The translations under genes were made by a program, and so were the position numbers. The notes under the pieces were generated by a model. It saw nothing but the letters and a program-made list of their open reading frames with translations. It made no database searches and had not been told where the DNA came from. A DNA stretch of 64,000 nt, taken from positions 1 to 64,000 of the forward strand of contig JAIXMO010000086.1 of NCBI GenBank assembly GCA_025677825.1, read 5' to 3'. Of this stretch, positions 49,085 through 60,340 are shown one piece after another. Numbering within the stretch: the stretch's first letter is position 1; each line of letters opens with the position of its first letter. Origin of the DNA: Helicostylum pulchrum. Lineage: Eukaryota > Mucoromycota > Mucoromycetes > Mucorales > Mucoraceae.

Positions 49085-49898
49085 AGATTTGAGCGAGATG
49101 AAAGTATGTTTACTTTTTTAAGAGAGACTGCTATCAACCATATCTTTTTTTATTTGTTTTTATAGACTTTGAAGACAATGATAGTAACGATATTACTTCA
49201 AACGGCACAAATGCAAAATATGCAAGTGATGAGGATCAAAATGGTAAGTTTATAAAAATGAAATGGGTGGGAGAGATAGATGTTTCTTATTTTTCAGAGG
49301 ATATCCCTTTGTACTATTCGATTATAAAAAAAGATAAATAAAGTAAAACATATTCATCGTATGTAATAAATTGAAATAAGAAAAATTATGTATTTCCTCT
49401 TGCACAAGACTTCCTACACAATGCCTCCTACACAAGAGGGACTTTACAAACCTTTTGGTCAACGGTAGTTATTTTCAGTATAAGGAAATAAATGAACAGG
49501 ATAAATAAAACAAGTACGCAAGAACAGGTACGTGAGTAATAATATCCTGCACCTTTTTTTTTTTTGAACTTGTAAATTGACAAAAAGAAAACCCTGGTGC
49601 AAAAACGTGATGTGCGTATCTTTCTACTTTTTTTTAAGTTTACTTTTCAAAAAAAAAAAAAAAAAAAGAGCATGAAATACATTGGATATTCGAATACATA
49701 GGGAATTATGCTTGTAATATTGTATAATCATTTTACTTTTAAAAAAAGAAAAAAAAACGTGCTCATCTAAACTTGTTAGCCGAAAGAATTTGATAAGCAG
49801 CAAAATCTATTATTAAATCATATAAAGAACTAGTTTGGATAAAATATATTGTTGCTACAAAATATTAGCAGCTGCCAGGAACTGCTAAAAAAAATCGA
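49085..49898. other. Intergenic region
   Basis: Short coding-like text up to 49340 (see MULE relic), then AT-rich sequence with poly-A and poly-T runs. No supported gene. Confidence 0.4.
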
Positions 49899-50200
49899 TT
49901 ATATCCTTCTGCTTTCTATGGATAATTTAAGATGATTGCCATTGCACTTTTGTTGATGGAAATATCTAATCATCGTTATATCGAAGAACAATACGATAAT
50001 CAGCCTTGAAATCGTTATTTGTCGCTTTTGACTCCCTCCCACTTGCAATATACAGACGTTGTCTTTATCAGGAAAAAGCGACTCCAAGATTTCTGAGCAG
50101 AATTTAACGAGAAAGTCAAGCTCTGTATTGTTTCTTTTAGGATTTGTTAATGCTTCGTGTCTCTTCTTTGACTGTCTTTAGTTTCATCAGACAAATCAAT
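49899..50200 (-). pseudogene. Possible coding relic, unknown
   Basis: One minus-strand frame is open from about 50170 to 49899. It reads KKRHEALTNPKRNNTELDFL, SEILESLFPDKDNVCILQVG and then a hydrophobic region. Upstream the text LSDETKDSQ appears in another frame, so a frameshift is likely. The family is not recognised. Protein-like composition is the only support. Confidence 0.25.
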
Positions 50201-51384
50201 TATACTATTCAGTGAAAGTGATACAACCTGCCTTTCTTTCTTATTTGGTTAAATCATTGAAAATGCGTACTAGGTTTTAGGGGTATAGTTACCTCGTAGT
50301 TCGAATTCTTTACTATACCTGTGATTATACTTGCTGATACGTGATCTTCGTTTCGCAATTCAAAAATAAAAAGATGCACGGTTCAATTTTCACGGTTGAT
50401 TAAAAAAGTACGACCTGTTTCTTTTTGCTTACCTTTACGGATGACCTTTGCTCTAAAAAGAACCGTATCAGTTTGTATAAACACGAAGAAGAAAAAAAAT
50501 ATAAAACAAATAAAAAAGACTTTAAGGAAGTGATGATAAAATAGGGAGGAGTCGCTTTATGTACTCGTGTGATGTGTACTTGTTGTCCCAACTTGATTCA
50601 CGCAAGTTTCCTTTTTATGCGAATAAAACAAAGTTGAACAAGTATTAACCATCACTTTTCGGCTAAGTAACTAAACTTCTTTGAGAAGGTATTGTACACT
50701 TTAGTGCCTGCAAACAACAGATTATCACGTTTTTTTTTTTTGGAGCAAAATTCAAAAGACTTAAAAAGTGTTTACCTTGACAATTGTTTCCTCGTTCTTC
50801 CTTTTCAACCTGTTTACAATATTAAGGGGCGTCAACTAATAAGTTAGATTTACTTGAGTTTATCAACTTTTATGATATAAGCAATATTTACTGCTGTGGA
50901 ACAAAAACGGACCGATGTGACAACTAAAATAATAATTAAAAAACTCCCCGGCCATCATAATTAAGAGGGTCCCAATCCCCTTCTTTTTTTTTTTTATAAA
51001 TAAAATAAAATAGCAATTGTATACACATATAAAAAACTTGTTTGCTTACTTATAAGCGCCTTTTCTTAATGCCGACTAAGGCAACATAAAAATACTTGTT
51101 GCTGATCGAAAAAAAAAAAAGTTAATGTCAGGATACATTTGCTCACAAAAACGAATTAAAAATAAAATAATCCCCAGATTATTCCGTCCCCATGCCTTTT
51201 CTTTTTTTTTTAAAAAAAATGAACATATTTCAGACCCTGAATTAAAGTAATAATGATGAAAAAAAAAAAAAGTGTAGTCATCACATTGCTTAAGTTAAAT
51301 ACTCAGGGCAGTACTATAAACTCATTCCACCGCGATATATAAAAAAAAGCTCTCCACGCTAAGCACTTGCATCATAGAAAAAAA
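50201..51384. other. Intergenic region
   Basis: AT-rich, with several homopolymers. I see no supported gene. GATATATAAAAAAAAGC at about 51333-51349 is a TATA-like box ahead of the tiny spliced frame at 51385. Confidence 0.4.
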
Positions 51385-51493
51385 ATGAATCTGATGACAG
51401 GTAAGTTTGTGACTAAACACCGCATTGTACATTTTGCATTTTTTGTTGTATCATACAGCAGATTTTTTGTTGAAATGGGAATTTTTTGCTTAA
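51385..51493 (+). other. Tiny spliced open frame, 16 residues
   Basis: ATG 51385 starts 40 bases after a TATA-like box. The first piece (51385-51400) ends at a strong GTAAGT donor. A TACAG acceptor (51458) joins to 51459-51493, giving a short peptide ending WEFFA before TAA. This may be chance, a leader frame, or the first exons of a longer transcript. There is no family evidence. Confidence 0.15.
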
Positions 51494-51963
51494 TGCAGCA
51501 AGCATTATTATGCATCAATAGGTTACAAAAACATTGGTGACGCGATTTGAAGTATTGCTTTGAACGCGTTTATGAAATTCGGAAGACCGGCATTAAAAAA
51601 AAGAATTTGTAAATCGATGATGATGATGAGGAGGAGGTCTAGCCTGCTAATGAAAGGTTCCACCATTTTCAATCCATTTAATTTATTTTGACGTACCGAA
51701 TGTACTACAAAAAAAAAAGCTGCCTACTACTGGCATCTTTTATCTTATAATAGAACAATAAACTTGGTTCCAGAATCTTTTTTTTTTTTTTTTTTTTTTC
51801 GCGTATACTTTTTTTTAACGCTAGTGCGAATTTTTCGTAGCGTTATAATCGAAGCATACAAGAAGGTTTATACCCCTTATTCTTTTCTGCCGTTATACAC
51901 TTATTAAAGTGGATGTGTTTATAAGTATGAAAATGTCTCTTTTTTTTTTAAATAAAAAAAAGC

Positions 51964-52092
51964 ATGCCTAATAGTTATGAAAGTTGGATTCGTGGAACTT
52001 TTTATCCCCCCCCCCCCCCTGATGAGAACGAGGTCCTCATGATCCCAAATGATTTATACGGTGAAGAAGAAAGTTTTATTCTGTGGATATAA
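51964..52092 (+). CDS. Possible 42-residue protein with poly-Pro from a C14 run
   Basis: This is an intact frame from ATG 51964 to TAA 52090-52092. Fourteen consecutive C encode part of a five-proline run between GTFYP and DENEVLMIPND. The C-terminal part is acidic (GEEESFILWI). Such a mononucleotide run is mutation-prone, yet the frame is open across it. There is no recognised domain and no clear promoter, so it could be a chance frame or a terminal exon. Confidence 0.25.
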   Translation: MPNSYESWIRGTFYPPPPPDENEVLMIPNDLYGEEESFILWI

Positions 52093-52418
52093 AATAGTTG
52101 ATATAAGCTTCTACTTTTTTATTGGCACGGATATTTAATTTAAATCAGAATATTATTATTTTTTCAAAAGGGTTCCCCTCTCTATTCATACATATTGTGT
52201 TGATCACAAAAAAAAAAAAAAAGAAAGAGTGTGTCACATTGACCATAAATAAAAAAATTGTTTCTGTTTAAAAAGAGAGAGAAAAAATTATTATTATTAT
52301 ATATATATTTTTTGCAATATATTACATAGTTATATGAAAGGGAGAGAAAAAAAAAAAAAAAGAAATAAAGGAGTTCTAAAATAAGCTCTTATAATAATTT
52401 ATATGAGCCATTCTTTTT

Positions 52419-53090
52419 TTAATAATTAGATTGTCCAGGATTATTTACTGTTTGTGGTGGTATTGAGTGATCTTCAGTTTTATAAATGGGTGGAGAAGAA
52501 GGCGTTAACTCGGGAATAACACGATCATTTCTTTGTTGCTGTTGTTGCTGCTGTTGCTGATGTTGTTGTTGAGAAGAAGGAGGAGGAGGAGAACGAGCTT
52601 GTTGCATCATGTATAACTGTGCTTGATTTTCTTGCTCTAATCTTTTACGCATTCCTTTGACACTGCGAACAATATACCAGATCAAAATCGACAGAAATAT
52701 AACTCCAAGGAAAATAACAAACACAAATCTATTGTGTTGTCTAAGCCAGCTCTGCTGGTTTGAGTCGTCTCTATTTCCATTTGAATTCCAGCCTGGGGTC
52801 TGCACCGTAGGAAATGCATCTGCATTATTAGAAGTAGACGTAAAAATAGTGGTAGGAGTTAAAGAAGAGGTAGAATTATTTGTAGTTGTAATAGTAGTAG
52901 TAGTAGTTGGTTCAATTAATGACGTTGAGTCTGTACTGTTAATAAAAGTAGTACTAGTTGCACTAGGAGCCACAATGCTTTCTGTTATAGAGCTAGATTC
53001 TGTAGCTGTTATAGGGCTTTCTGTCTGAGTAAATACAATGGATATAAGACATGACAATAAGAGGTAACGTATAAGCTTTGGTAAAATCAT
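52419..53090 (-). CDS. Single-pass membrane protein, Ser/Thr-rich ectodomain, PPxY tail
   Basis: An intronless gene of 223 residues. Residues 1-21 are a signal peptide (KLIRYLLLSCLISIVFTQ). Residues 22-110 are a Ser/Thr-rich, probably O-mannosylated ectodomain. One membrane helix (FVFVIFLGVIFLSILIWYIV) lies near 123-142, followed by a basic stop-transfer KGMRKRLEQ. The cytosolic tail has a nine-residue poly-Gln/His block and SSPPIYKTED, a PPxY motif that could bind Rsp5/Nedd4-type WW domains. The layout resembles Mid2/Wsc-like stress sensors or other small type I plasma-membrane proteins, but no cysteine-rich WSC domain is present. Function is inferred from topology only. The 5' leader contains long (TA)n and (GAAA)n repeats. 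Confidence 0.7.
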   Translation of the reverse strand: MILPKLIRYLLLSCLISIVFTQTESPITATESSSITESIVAPSATSTTFINSTDSTSLIEPTTTTTITTTNNSTSSLTPTTIFTSTSNNADAFPTVQTPGWNSNGNRDDSNQQSWLRQHNRFVFVIFLGVIFLSILIWYIVRSVKGMRKRLEQENQAQLYMMQQARSPPPPSSQQQHQQQQQQQQQRNDRVIPELTPSSPPIYKTEDHSIPPQTVNNPGQSNY

Positions 53091-53796
53091 TATATTATTC
53101 CTCTATTAGATATGTATATATATATATATAGAAATATATATATATATATGTGTGTGTGTATATATATAAAAGAAAGAAAGAAAGAAAAATTGTATTGTAC
53201 TTTTTAGTACAATAGAAGAGAGAGAGAGGAAAGGAGGATAAAAGAGAGAGAGAGAAATAAAAAAGAGAATAAGAGGGAGATGGAATAAAAGGGGGACGCT
53301 ATTATTTTAGTACTTTTTTGCACCCCGCGAAAAAAGAGAGGGAAAGAGGAAAAAAAAGGCCTGGGATCAACAGTCTCGATCAATGTAATATTACACTTAT
53401 AGGAGTACTATGTAGTACTATAAAGTTACTACTTAGTAGACGGTAGTATGTATAGTAGTGTGAACTATTTTGTAGTAGCCGTTATTATTTCTCTCTTTTT
53501 TTTTTTTCTTCTTCTCGTACGCATAAAACCAATGACCAGTACTTTAAAACAAGCTAATCAAACTATTTTTGCCCTTGTGGCAAGAAAAAGCCAATTAAGT
53601 ATTTTACAGGTAGTGCAATGATAAAAATAAATATCGCTAAAAGAACCAATTAAGCCCTTTTGCAGGCACATCCGGTCCGGAGTTATTTAATGTCTCGGAC
53701 AAGGGTTTATCAAGTAACAATTGTTTAGAGTATTGCACAAAAAAATAATATCAAATTGATATTAATAATTTATTATTTATTAAATGATTAGAGAAT
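53091..53796. other. Intergenic region with simple repeats
   Basis: (TA)n/(TG)n runs occupy about 53109-53167 and GAAA/GAGA-rich tracts 53168-53290. No gene is supported. The right end is the 3' flank of the P0 gene. Confidence 0.5.
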
Positions 53797-54726
53797 TTAA
53801 TCGAAGAGACCGAAACCCATATCATCATCCTCAGACTCAGAGTCCTCAGCAGCGGCAGAGGCAGCAGGAGCATCAGAAGATTCAGCAGCAGCGACGGGAG
53901 CGGCAACAGCGAAAGCATCGGGGTTAGCGATGAATTCCTTGATTTGCTCAGAACCGGGGAAGGTATAGTCGGAGGCAACAGAAACAGCCAACAAGTTCTT
54001 GTAACCGTTGATAACGGAGTGAGGAACGGAGGCAACAGTGGGGTAACCAACGGCAAGAGAGACGGAGGCAACATCACGGATAGCAGCCATGAGGTTAGCA
54101 ATCAATTGAGATTCCTCAACATCGAGAACCTCAGGGGAGAAGAGAGAACCAGCATCATAGACTTGGACAACACCCATACCGTAAGTGAAGGGAGAAATAC
54201 CCAACATGTTCAAGAGAACAGCTTCGGAAGGACCGACCTTGGTACCAGCAACAACAAGCTTGACATCAGAGACAATTTCAATGGTACCACGAGCAATCTT
54301 GGTTGGGATACCAAGAGCTTGGAAGAAAGAGGTCTTTCCGGGTTCCATACCAGTGTTACCACCGGGTACAACAACATCACAAGGAGCAATGGCGTTAGCA
54401 CGAGCAGGGGCAGCGACACGGTTAACAACAATCTTTTCACGGATAGCGTTAAGTTCACAGTTGGTGAAAACGAAACCAATGTTACCACGGACGAAGTTGA
54501 GGAGCTTCTCAAGTTCGGGACGCTCGTTAATCAAACCCTTAAGGACACAACGGACCATGGTGTTCTTACCCATAAGAACAACAGCTTCACCACGAAGACT
54601 GAAACGGATTTGATGCATTTGGTTGGAGCTGACATTATCAACATTGACAATGAAGATAGACTTGTAAGTGTCCAAATAGTTGGTCAACTTTTGGAAGTAA
54701 AGGGCCTTGTTTTCTCTCTTCGACAT
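53797..54726 (-). CDS. RPP0: 60S acidic ribosomal protein P0
   Basis: An intronless gene of 309 residues, the standard eukaryotic P0 length. It carries the L10-type rRNA-binding domain ([30 protein letters not shown]) and a P0-specific insertion ([20 protein letters not shown]). An Ala-rich hinge binds P1/P2 dimers. It ends in the P-protein tail [14 protein letters not shown], which recruits elongation factors to the ribosomal stalk. Codon use is strongly biased (C-ending, GGT/GCC), matching high expression, which also creates long spurious frames on the opposite strand. The leader (54727-54850) contains splice-like sites, so a 5'UTR intron is possible. Confidence 0.97.
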   Translation of the reverse strand: MSKRENKALYFQKLTNYLDTYKSIFIVNVDNVSSNQMHQIRFSLRGEAVVLMGKNTMVRCVLKGLINERPELEKLLNFVRGNIGFVFTNCELNAIREKIVVNRVAAPARANAIAPCDVVVPGGNTGMEPGKTSFFQALGIPTKIARGTIEIVSDVKLVVAGTKVGPSEAVLLNMLGISPFTYGMGVVQVYDAGSLFSPEVLDVEESQLIANLMAAIRDVASVSLAVGYPTVASVPHSVINGYKNLLAVSVASDYTFPGSEQIKEFIANPDAFAVAAPVAAAESSDAPAASAAAEDSESEDDDMGFGLFD

Positions 54727-55073
54727 GTTAATAAGTTACTGTTCGAGGACGTTTAAAGAACTATATTACATTTTATCTATTAGTCTTTTTTTTGTTTAAA
54801 TGGATGGATGGATTCTTTTAATTACCTGGCTGGTAGAGGAGGATTCAATCATGGTCTCATCTGGAATGGATGTCTAAAGGATGGAGCGTTTCTTTAAAAT
54901 TCTTTACCAGTGACTGTTTCGTCTTTTTTTTTACCCGTCCCCCACCCCCCTTTTTTTTTTCCTAGTCAGTTTAAAGCAAAACCCCCCCCCCCCACACCTC
55001 TCTCTTATAATCGTTTCTTTTTGACAGATACCCTAGCTTCTTTTAATTTTTTTTTAAAGAAAAATTAAAAATA
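54727..55073. other. Divergent promoter region of RPP0 and MTG2
   Basis: The two genes start 347 bases apart on opposite strands. The stretch holds pyrimidine runs, including a C10 run at about 54981-54992. No other gene is seen. Confidence 0.5.
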
Positions 55074-56602
55074 ATGTTATCAGCATTTCGAACAACTATA
55101 AGACCTCAGCTTTATTCAAATTTAGTTCGACCCGTCTATCAAACTAAATACGTGTTTCCTATTACAAGTCAATTCCATACAGCCATTACACGATTTGAAG
55201 AAGAAGAAGAGTTTGCGCATAAAGGGTCAGTACAATACAAATTGCGTGGCAAAGTAAGTATTTTATTATGCCTTGTAAACTAATACCGTGGTAATTAAAT
55301 TCTGTATATTAGGGTCGTCAATTTGTAGATTTTATTAGAGTAAAAGCCAGAGGAGGAGACGGTGGTAACGGTTGTGTTTCGTTTCAAAGAGAAAAGTACC
55401 TTGCCAAGGGACCTCCTAACGGTGGTAACGGTGGTCGAGGCGGTAATGTAATTATTAGAGCTAGCGCGGATGAAAGTACATTGAAACGGTTAGGACGTAT
55501 GTGTACTGCTAAACCGGGACAAAGTGGTTTGGGTAGTGGTAGACATGGTACTATCGGCGAACATTTAGTTATTGAAGTACCTGTTGGTACAGTTGTAAGA
55601 GAAATAGTAAGCGAAGAACCAGAGGAAGAAGAAGAATCCCAATTTAGTTCTAACCACGATGAAGACGATGAAATTTCAGAGGAAGAAGAAAAGCGAAGAC
55701 GTGAAGAACGTTGGGTGCTTTATCCCAGAGCCGAACCAAACGCAGTTCGATCTGGCCGGGTTAATTACTTTGAACAAGCAGAAAAATTAATGGACGAAGA
55801 AGATAAATATCATCAATGGCGTCTTCGTACAGAAAAGAAGGAACTTGTTGAAGTCGATTTAACTGAAGATGGTCAAGAAATTGTATTAACCCGTGGTGGT
55901 GCTGGTGGATATGGTAATCCTTACTTTTTAACTACCGAGAACAGATCTCCCAAATGGGCTACTCGCGGACGCAAAGGAGAAACCAAAGAGGTCGAATTGG
56001 AATTAAAGACAATTGCTGATATTGGTTTAGTTGGTTTACCTAACGCTGGTAAATCTACACTTCTCGGTGCTATCTCTAATGCACATCCTAAACAAGCCAA
56101 TTATGCATTTACAACACTTCACCCTTTTGTTGGCACAGTAGATTATGCAGATCAATATCAATTGACAGTTGCTGATATTCCTGGTTTAATTCGAGGAGCA
56201 CATCGTAACGTGGGTTTAGGACATGCTTTCTTGCGTCATGTTGAACGTGCTAAATTGTTAGTGTATGTTATCGATGTCAGTGGACCTAACCCATATGAAG
56301 ATTTACAGACACTTCAACATGAATTAGAAGCTTATAGACCAGGCCTTACCGAACGTCAATCGCTTATTGTCGCAAACAAGGCTGATAAAGCTGGTACCGC
56401 TAAGGATAACTTGGCTTTACTTCAATCGCAAGTCGACAAATCTATTCCTATTATTCCCGTCTCCGCTCGATATGAAAAGAATGTCATCAAGCTTACTTCT
56501 GTCTTACGTAAAGAAGTAGAACGTATTAGAGCTGAAGAAGAAGAAATCAAGAAGCAAAAGTTGAAGGAATTAGATGAAGATGAATACGGTGATGACATTT
56601 AA
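55074..56602 (+). CDS. MTG2: Mitochondrial Obg-family GTPase
   Basis: Two exons (55074-55253, 55313-56602) encode 489 residues. The basic N-terminus (MLSAFRTTIRPQLYSNLVRP) is a mitochondrial presequence. The Gly-rich Obg fold follows (ARGGDGGNGCVSFQREKYL, GPPNGGNGGRGGNV). The G domain has G1 GLPNAGKST near residues 301-309, G3 DIPG and G4 NKAD. Family members assist assembly of the large mitochondrial ribosomal subunit. The Obg domain is interrupted by a charged insertion of about 75 residues (EEPEEEEESQFSS, HDEDDEISEEEEKRRREE) that bacterial Obg lacks. The intron lies between residues 60 and 61. Similarity is strong, so the identification is firm. Confidence 0.93.
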
Positions 56603-56778
56603 GTTTTCTTCCTCCTCATATAAACCTAAAATACATCTTTTTTCTCTCTCTCTCTTTTCCTCTTTGTATATACATGTAACTAAACAAAATGAAATAAAAA
56701 AATAAAAATACACAAAAGATCCCCCTTTGTTGAAGTTTTGGTTTTTTATTATCTAGATATCGGCTACTTTTTTACAAT

Positions 56779-57109
56779 TTATTGTGCTGCAAGTTCTTCT
56801 GCGCGTGCTCTGTTCTTAATCATAACTTCCTTCTTGGCGGCAATAGCAGCTGTTTGTCTTTCTTGGACGTTGTGAAGGAAATAACCGACTGATCCAAAAA
56901 ACCCGGCAGCAATAACGTGGCTGCTAGGATCTACAATTTACAAAACAAAAAAATGTGTTAAATTCAACTCGGCAAAAAAAAAAAAAAAACATCATTTTAA
57001 AAAAGAATTACTCACTGGAGAAAATAGGACGCTTTTGAAGACCAAGAGCATATGTACGAACAAGGACACCAAAGGCGGCAAAACCTGAGACACTACCAAT
57101 CAAGCTCAT
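56779..57109 (-). CDS. Small complex I subunit-like mitochondrial protein
   Basis: Two exons (57109-57016, 56930-56779) give 81 residues: MSLIGSVSGFAAFGVLVRTY, then ALGLQKRPIFSNPSSHV, a Gly-rich hydrophobic segment (VIAAGFFGSVGYFLHNV) and a charged helix (ERQTAAIAAKKEVMIKNRAR). Two short membrane segments with the LGLQKRPIF-type loop resemble the 14-kDa NADH-ubiquinone oxidoreductase accessory subunit (NUXM-like) of fungi. A small ATP synthase or other inner-membrane subunit is the alternative. The intron splits the Asn codon of FSNPSS. Too short for a secure family call. Confidence 0.6.
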
Positions 57110-57340
57110 TTTTTAATTTAGGAAAAAGAGAAGGGGGGAGAAGGGAAATCTGTTAATGAGATAAAACACCTATAATTTTTTTGTTTTTTTCATAATATTT
57201 TTATCTCAGCTAACAGGGTGGTGAAATAAGGGCGTGCCCTTTCCTTTGTGTACGTCACTTTTAGATTTTTACCCGCTCTTTTATTTTTTTGAACCCCTTT
57301 TATTTTATTTTATTTTGGTTCTTCTTAGTGTTATAACAAT

Positions 57341-59718
57341 ATGAGTTTTCTGTGGTCGTTTGCAAGTAAAAAAGTGAGTTCAAGACTTTACTTTTTGTTG
57401 AAAAAAAAAAAAAAAACTAATACATATATAAAGGAACCAGCTGTACCAAGTGTGGGACAACCTTTACAACCATCTTTTAAAGCAATGAGCAATGCGTTTC
57501 GAAAAGGAGTTCAATACAATAGTAAGTTCATCTGAGTAAAAAACCTTTGGTACTTGAGTATTCATATATTATCTAGTGAAAATCGTTTTACGTGGAGACG
57601 TTATGACAGGAAAAACCAATCTATGTAGGTAGTTTTTCTTCTTTTTTTTTTTAACAAAGTTTATGCAAAAAAAAAAAAAAAAAATTAACCACCTATTCTG
57701 TTTAAAAAAAAAAGTCAATCGACTTCAAGGTTTAGACTTTGATGAAAATTATATCTCTACACCTCAAATTCAAGTGGCTAATATACCTTGGCATTATAAA
57801 GGTAAAATTATTTTGTGTGTGTGTGTGTGTGTATACTAGCAGAATCAAAAGTTTTTAAAAAAAAGAGAGACATGATTTTTTTTTTTTTTAGATTCAAACG
57901 ATATTGTAAAGATTGAAGTATGGGATGTAGTTGATAAAGCTCATAATAAGACGAAATCTGATAACAAAGGTATTAAACTGGAACATACAGCTACTGAGCC
58001 GGAACCAGCAGCACCTATACCTTCTCCTTCTTCTTCTTCAGTCGATAATAATATGGGGTTAGACGCGTCCACTGTAAACGTGTATAGAAATACACACGGT
58101 GCTATATTTTTATTTGATACAACTAAACCATGGACTTTTGATTATGTAAATAATGAACTTGCTAATGTACCAGAAACTATGTCTGTATTAGTAATAGGTA
58201 ACTTTTGTGATAAAGAGTAAGTAAAAAAAAGTCGTGGTACGCAGAAATAAGATATCTAATGATGTTATATATTAGACAGGAACGTAAAGTGGAATTTGAT
58301 ACAATTCATGCAACTTTATATGAACATAATCAAGACCGTATTAAAAAAGGTGCTATCAAACCTAATTTAATTCGGTATGCTGAAACGAGTATGAAATCTG
58401 GATTAGGGTTAAAGTATATCTATGAATACCTTGGTGTACCATTTTTACAACTTATGGTAAAAGTGTATACATATATAAAGATGTATATAAAATCTAACTT
58501 TTTTATTATTATTAGATTGAATCGTTAAATAAGCAACTCGAGTTAAAAGCAGTTGAAATTGTAGATTTATTAGAGACTTTGGATAAAGATGATGATGTTC
58601 CGGAAAGTATGCAAAGAAGAAGAGGCCAAGATAATTTTGATCAACGTAAGTTTTATTTTTGTTAAAGGGGGGATGCATATATAAAAGCTAAATATCATAT
58701 GTATATAGCTTCTGAGCCACGTTTAGCAAGACAACAAGAAGATTTAAAATTAGCTTGGGATCAAGAACTTGAGGATATTGCATTAGACCGTAAAGTAATT
58801 GAATATATATATATGATATACATATATAACTTTACTAACTTTGGTGGATAATAGATCCAACCATGTTGGAACAACCTACTCCATTTAATCGATCGGATAC
58901 ACCTCCACCACCTACTTTACCAGTGAAATCGAAAAAGAAAAAGGACGTTAAACTAGTAACCGAAGAAATACCAGCAGTAGTGGATCATTTTAATGTTGGG
59001 GAAGAGTTACAAGATGATTGGTTTGGTGAAGATACAAATATTACGACTAATTTAGCAGTGTATAAAGCAAATGACTCTGATGACGAAGGACCTAGAAATC
59101 CCATGGTTGCTGCTGACGAAGATGTTGAACCTATAGTTGAATACTACAGTAAAGAAAACAATGTATTACAAATTCATCCAAAGGATGATGAAATTGAACA
59201 TGAGATTAAAGAAGAAGAAGAGGAAGAACCTGTGATTGTAGAAACTTACCGTCCGCCTGTATTCAAAAGTGAATTAAATGATGTTTGGAGTCGTAGTTTA
59301 AGAAGACTATCAGGTCCTGAAATTATATCCGATAGTGAAGATGAAGATAATCGTAGACCTACACCTATGGATAGTCCTTATTTGGAATCTCCTACATTTA
59401 ATTTCGCTAGTAGTGGTGGTGGTGATGGATATGAAGAAATTGGTGGATCAAACGATAATCCATGGTCTACAGGTCAAAATAATAATACCAGTGAAAAAGA
59501 AGTAGAGCCCGTTTATGACTGGGAGGCAAATCGAGAACAAGATGATGTAAGTACAATTATAATGATATAAAGATGTAAAAATAATAATATAGCAGCAGCA
59601 GGACCAAAACCAACAAGAAGTAGTATCACCCAACAAACAAGAAGAGGTGAATGTAGTTGTAGCACCAAAAAAGAAAAAGACGAAAAAGACTGGTAAAAAG
59701 AAGACAACACCTAAATAA
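57341..59718 (+). CDS. RABL6: RABL6 (Parf)-type Rab-like GTPase
   Basis: Ten exons (57341-57373, 57434-57521, 57577-57624, 57715-57801, 57892-58216, 58276-58456, 58516-58645, 58709-58789, 58855-59546, 59593-59718) encode about 596 residues. The N-terminal half is a diverged Ras-like domain: KGVQYNMKIVLRGDVMTGKT (phosphate-binding loop GDVMTGKT), RLQGLDFDENYISTPQIQVA, then DIVKIEVWDVVDKAH (where WDVVD takes the place of the WDTAG switch II motif). These are hallmarks of RABL6/Parf. A Ser/Pro/Asn-rich insertion (about residues 110-135) precedes VYRNTHGAIFLFDTTKPWTF and SSMKSGLGLKYIYEYLGVPF-like text. The C-terminal half is acidic and disordered, and keeps the conserved NPMVA motif and a Lys-rich end (KKKKTKKTGKKK). 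The human protein acts in cell-cycle and nuclear signalling; the fungal role is unknown. Confidence 0.9.
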
Positions 59719-60340
59719 ACTTTTTTCGGAAAAAATAAAAAAATAATAAAGCCTCCTTCCACGAAAATATAAACAAATCCTTACATCAGTAACTACTACT
59801 ACTACATACTTGGTGGTGGTGGTGATACTAAAAACCCATTTTATTTTTAGATGTCTATTGGAACTAGCCATTACTTTTTTTCTTTTTCTTTTTATACATA
59901 AATCAATGTCACACTATCTATAAGTAAGCTACAAGTTACAAGCCTCTATCTTGCGTCTTTTTATAAGGAAAATACACACGGTATAGATTTATCCGTAATA
60001 AATCTGCACTTGTCAAAATAAAGCCAACATAAAATAGTAATCAAAACGTGTATATATAGCGTGTATATAACACTGATGATTTCTTGACGTTTTTCTTATT
60101 ATTTATTTTTGATATTACTTTTATATTTTATAACTATCGATATCACATTTATTTTACGTTATTTTTAATAACTGTTGTCAATATCGCAGGTACAGTGTTT
60201 TGAAAAAAAAAAAAACGTTCCGAATTATATGCAACAATATATATTTATCACTTTTCATTTTTTTTTTTCATTTCCTTTAGCTTTTTTCTTTTTTTTAGTT
60301 TTTTTTGTACATTTCAAAGAAGAGACTGTAGCTTGAGTAA
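59719..60340. other. Intergenic region with a short element relic
   Basis: On the minus strand around 60010-59940 one frame reads ADLLRINLYRVYFPYKK, echoing LADINVCRKCSVYFPYK of the relic at 1.7-2.2 kb. TATTTTCCTTATAAAA occurs in both. The remainder is AT-rich and holds no supported gene. Confidence 0.3.

Noticed and set aside
53944..54756. Long open frame opposite RPP0 (270 codons)
   Set aside because: It is a shadow of the highly codon-biased P0 gene on the other strand.
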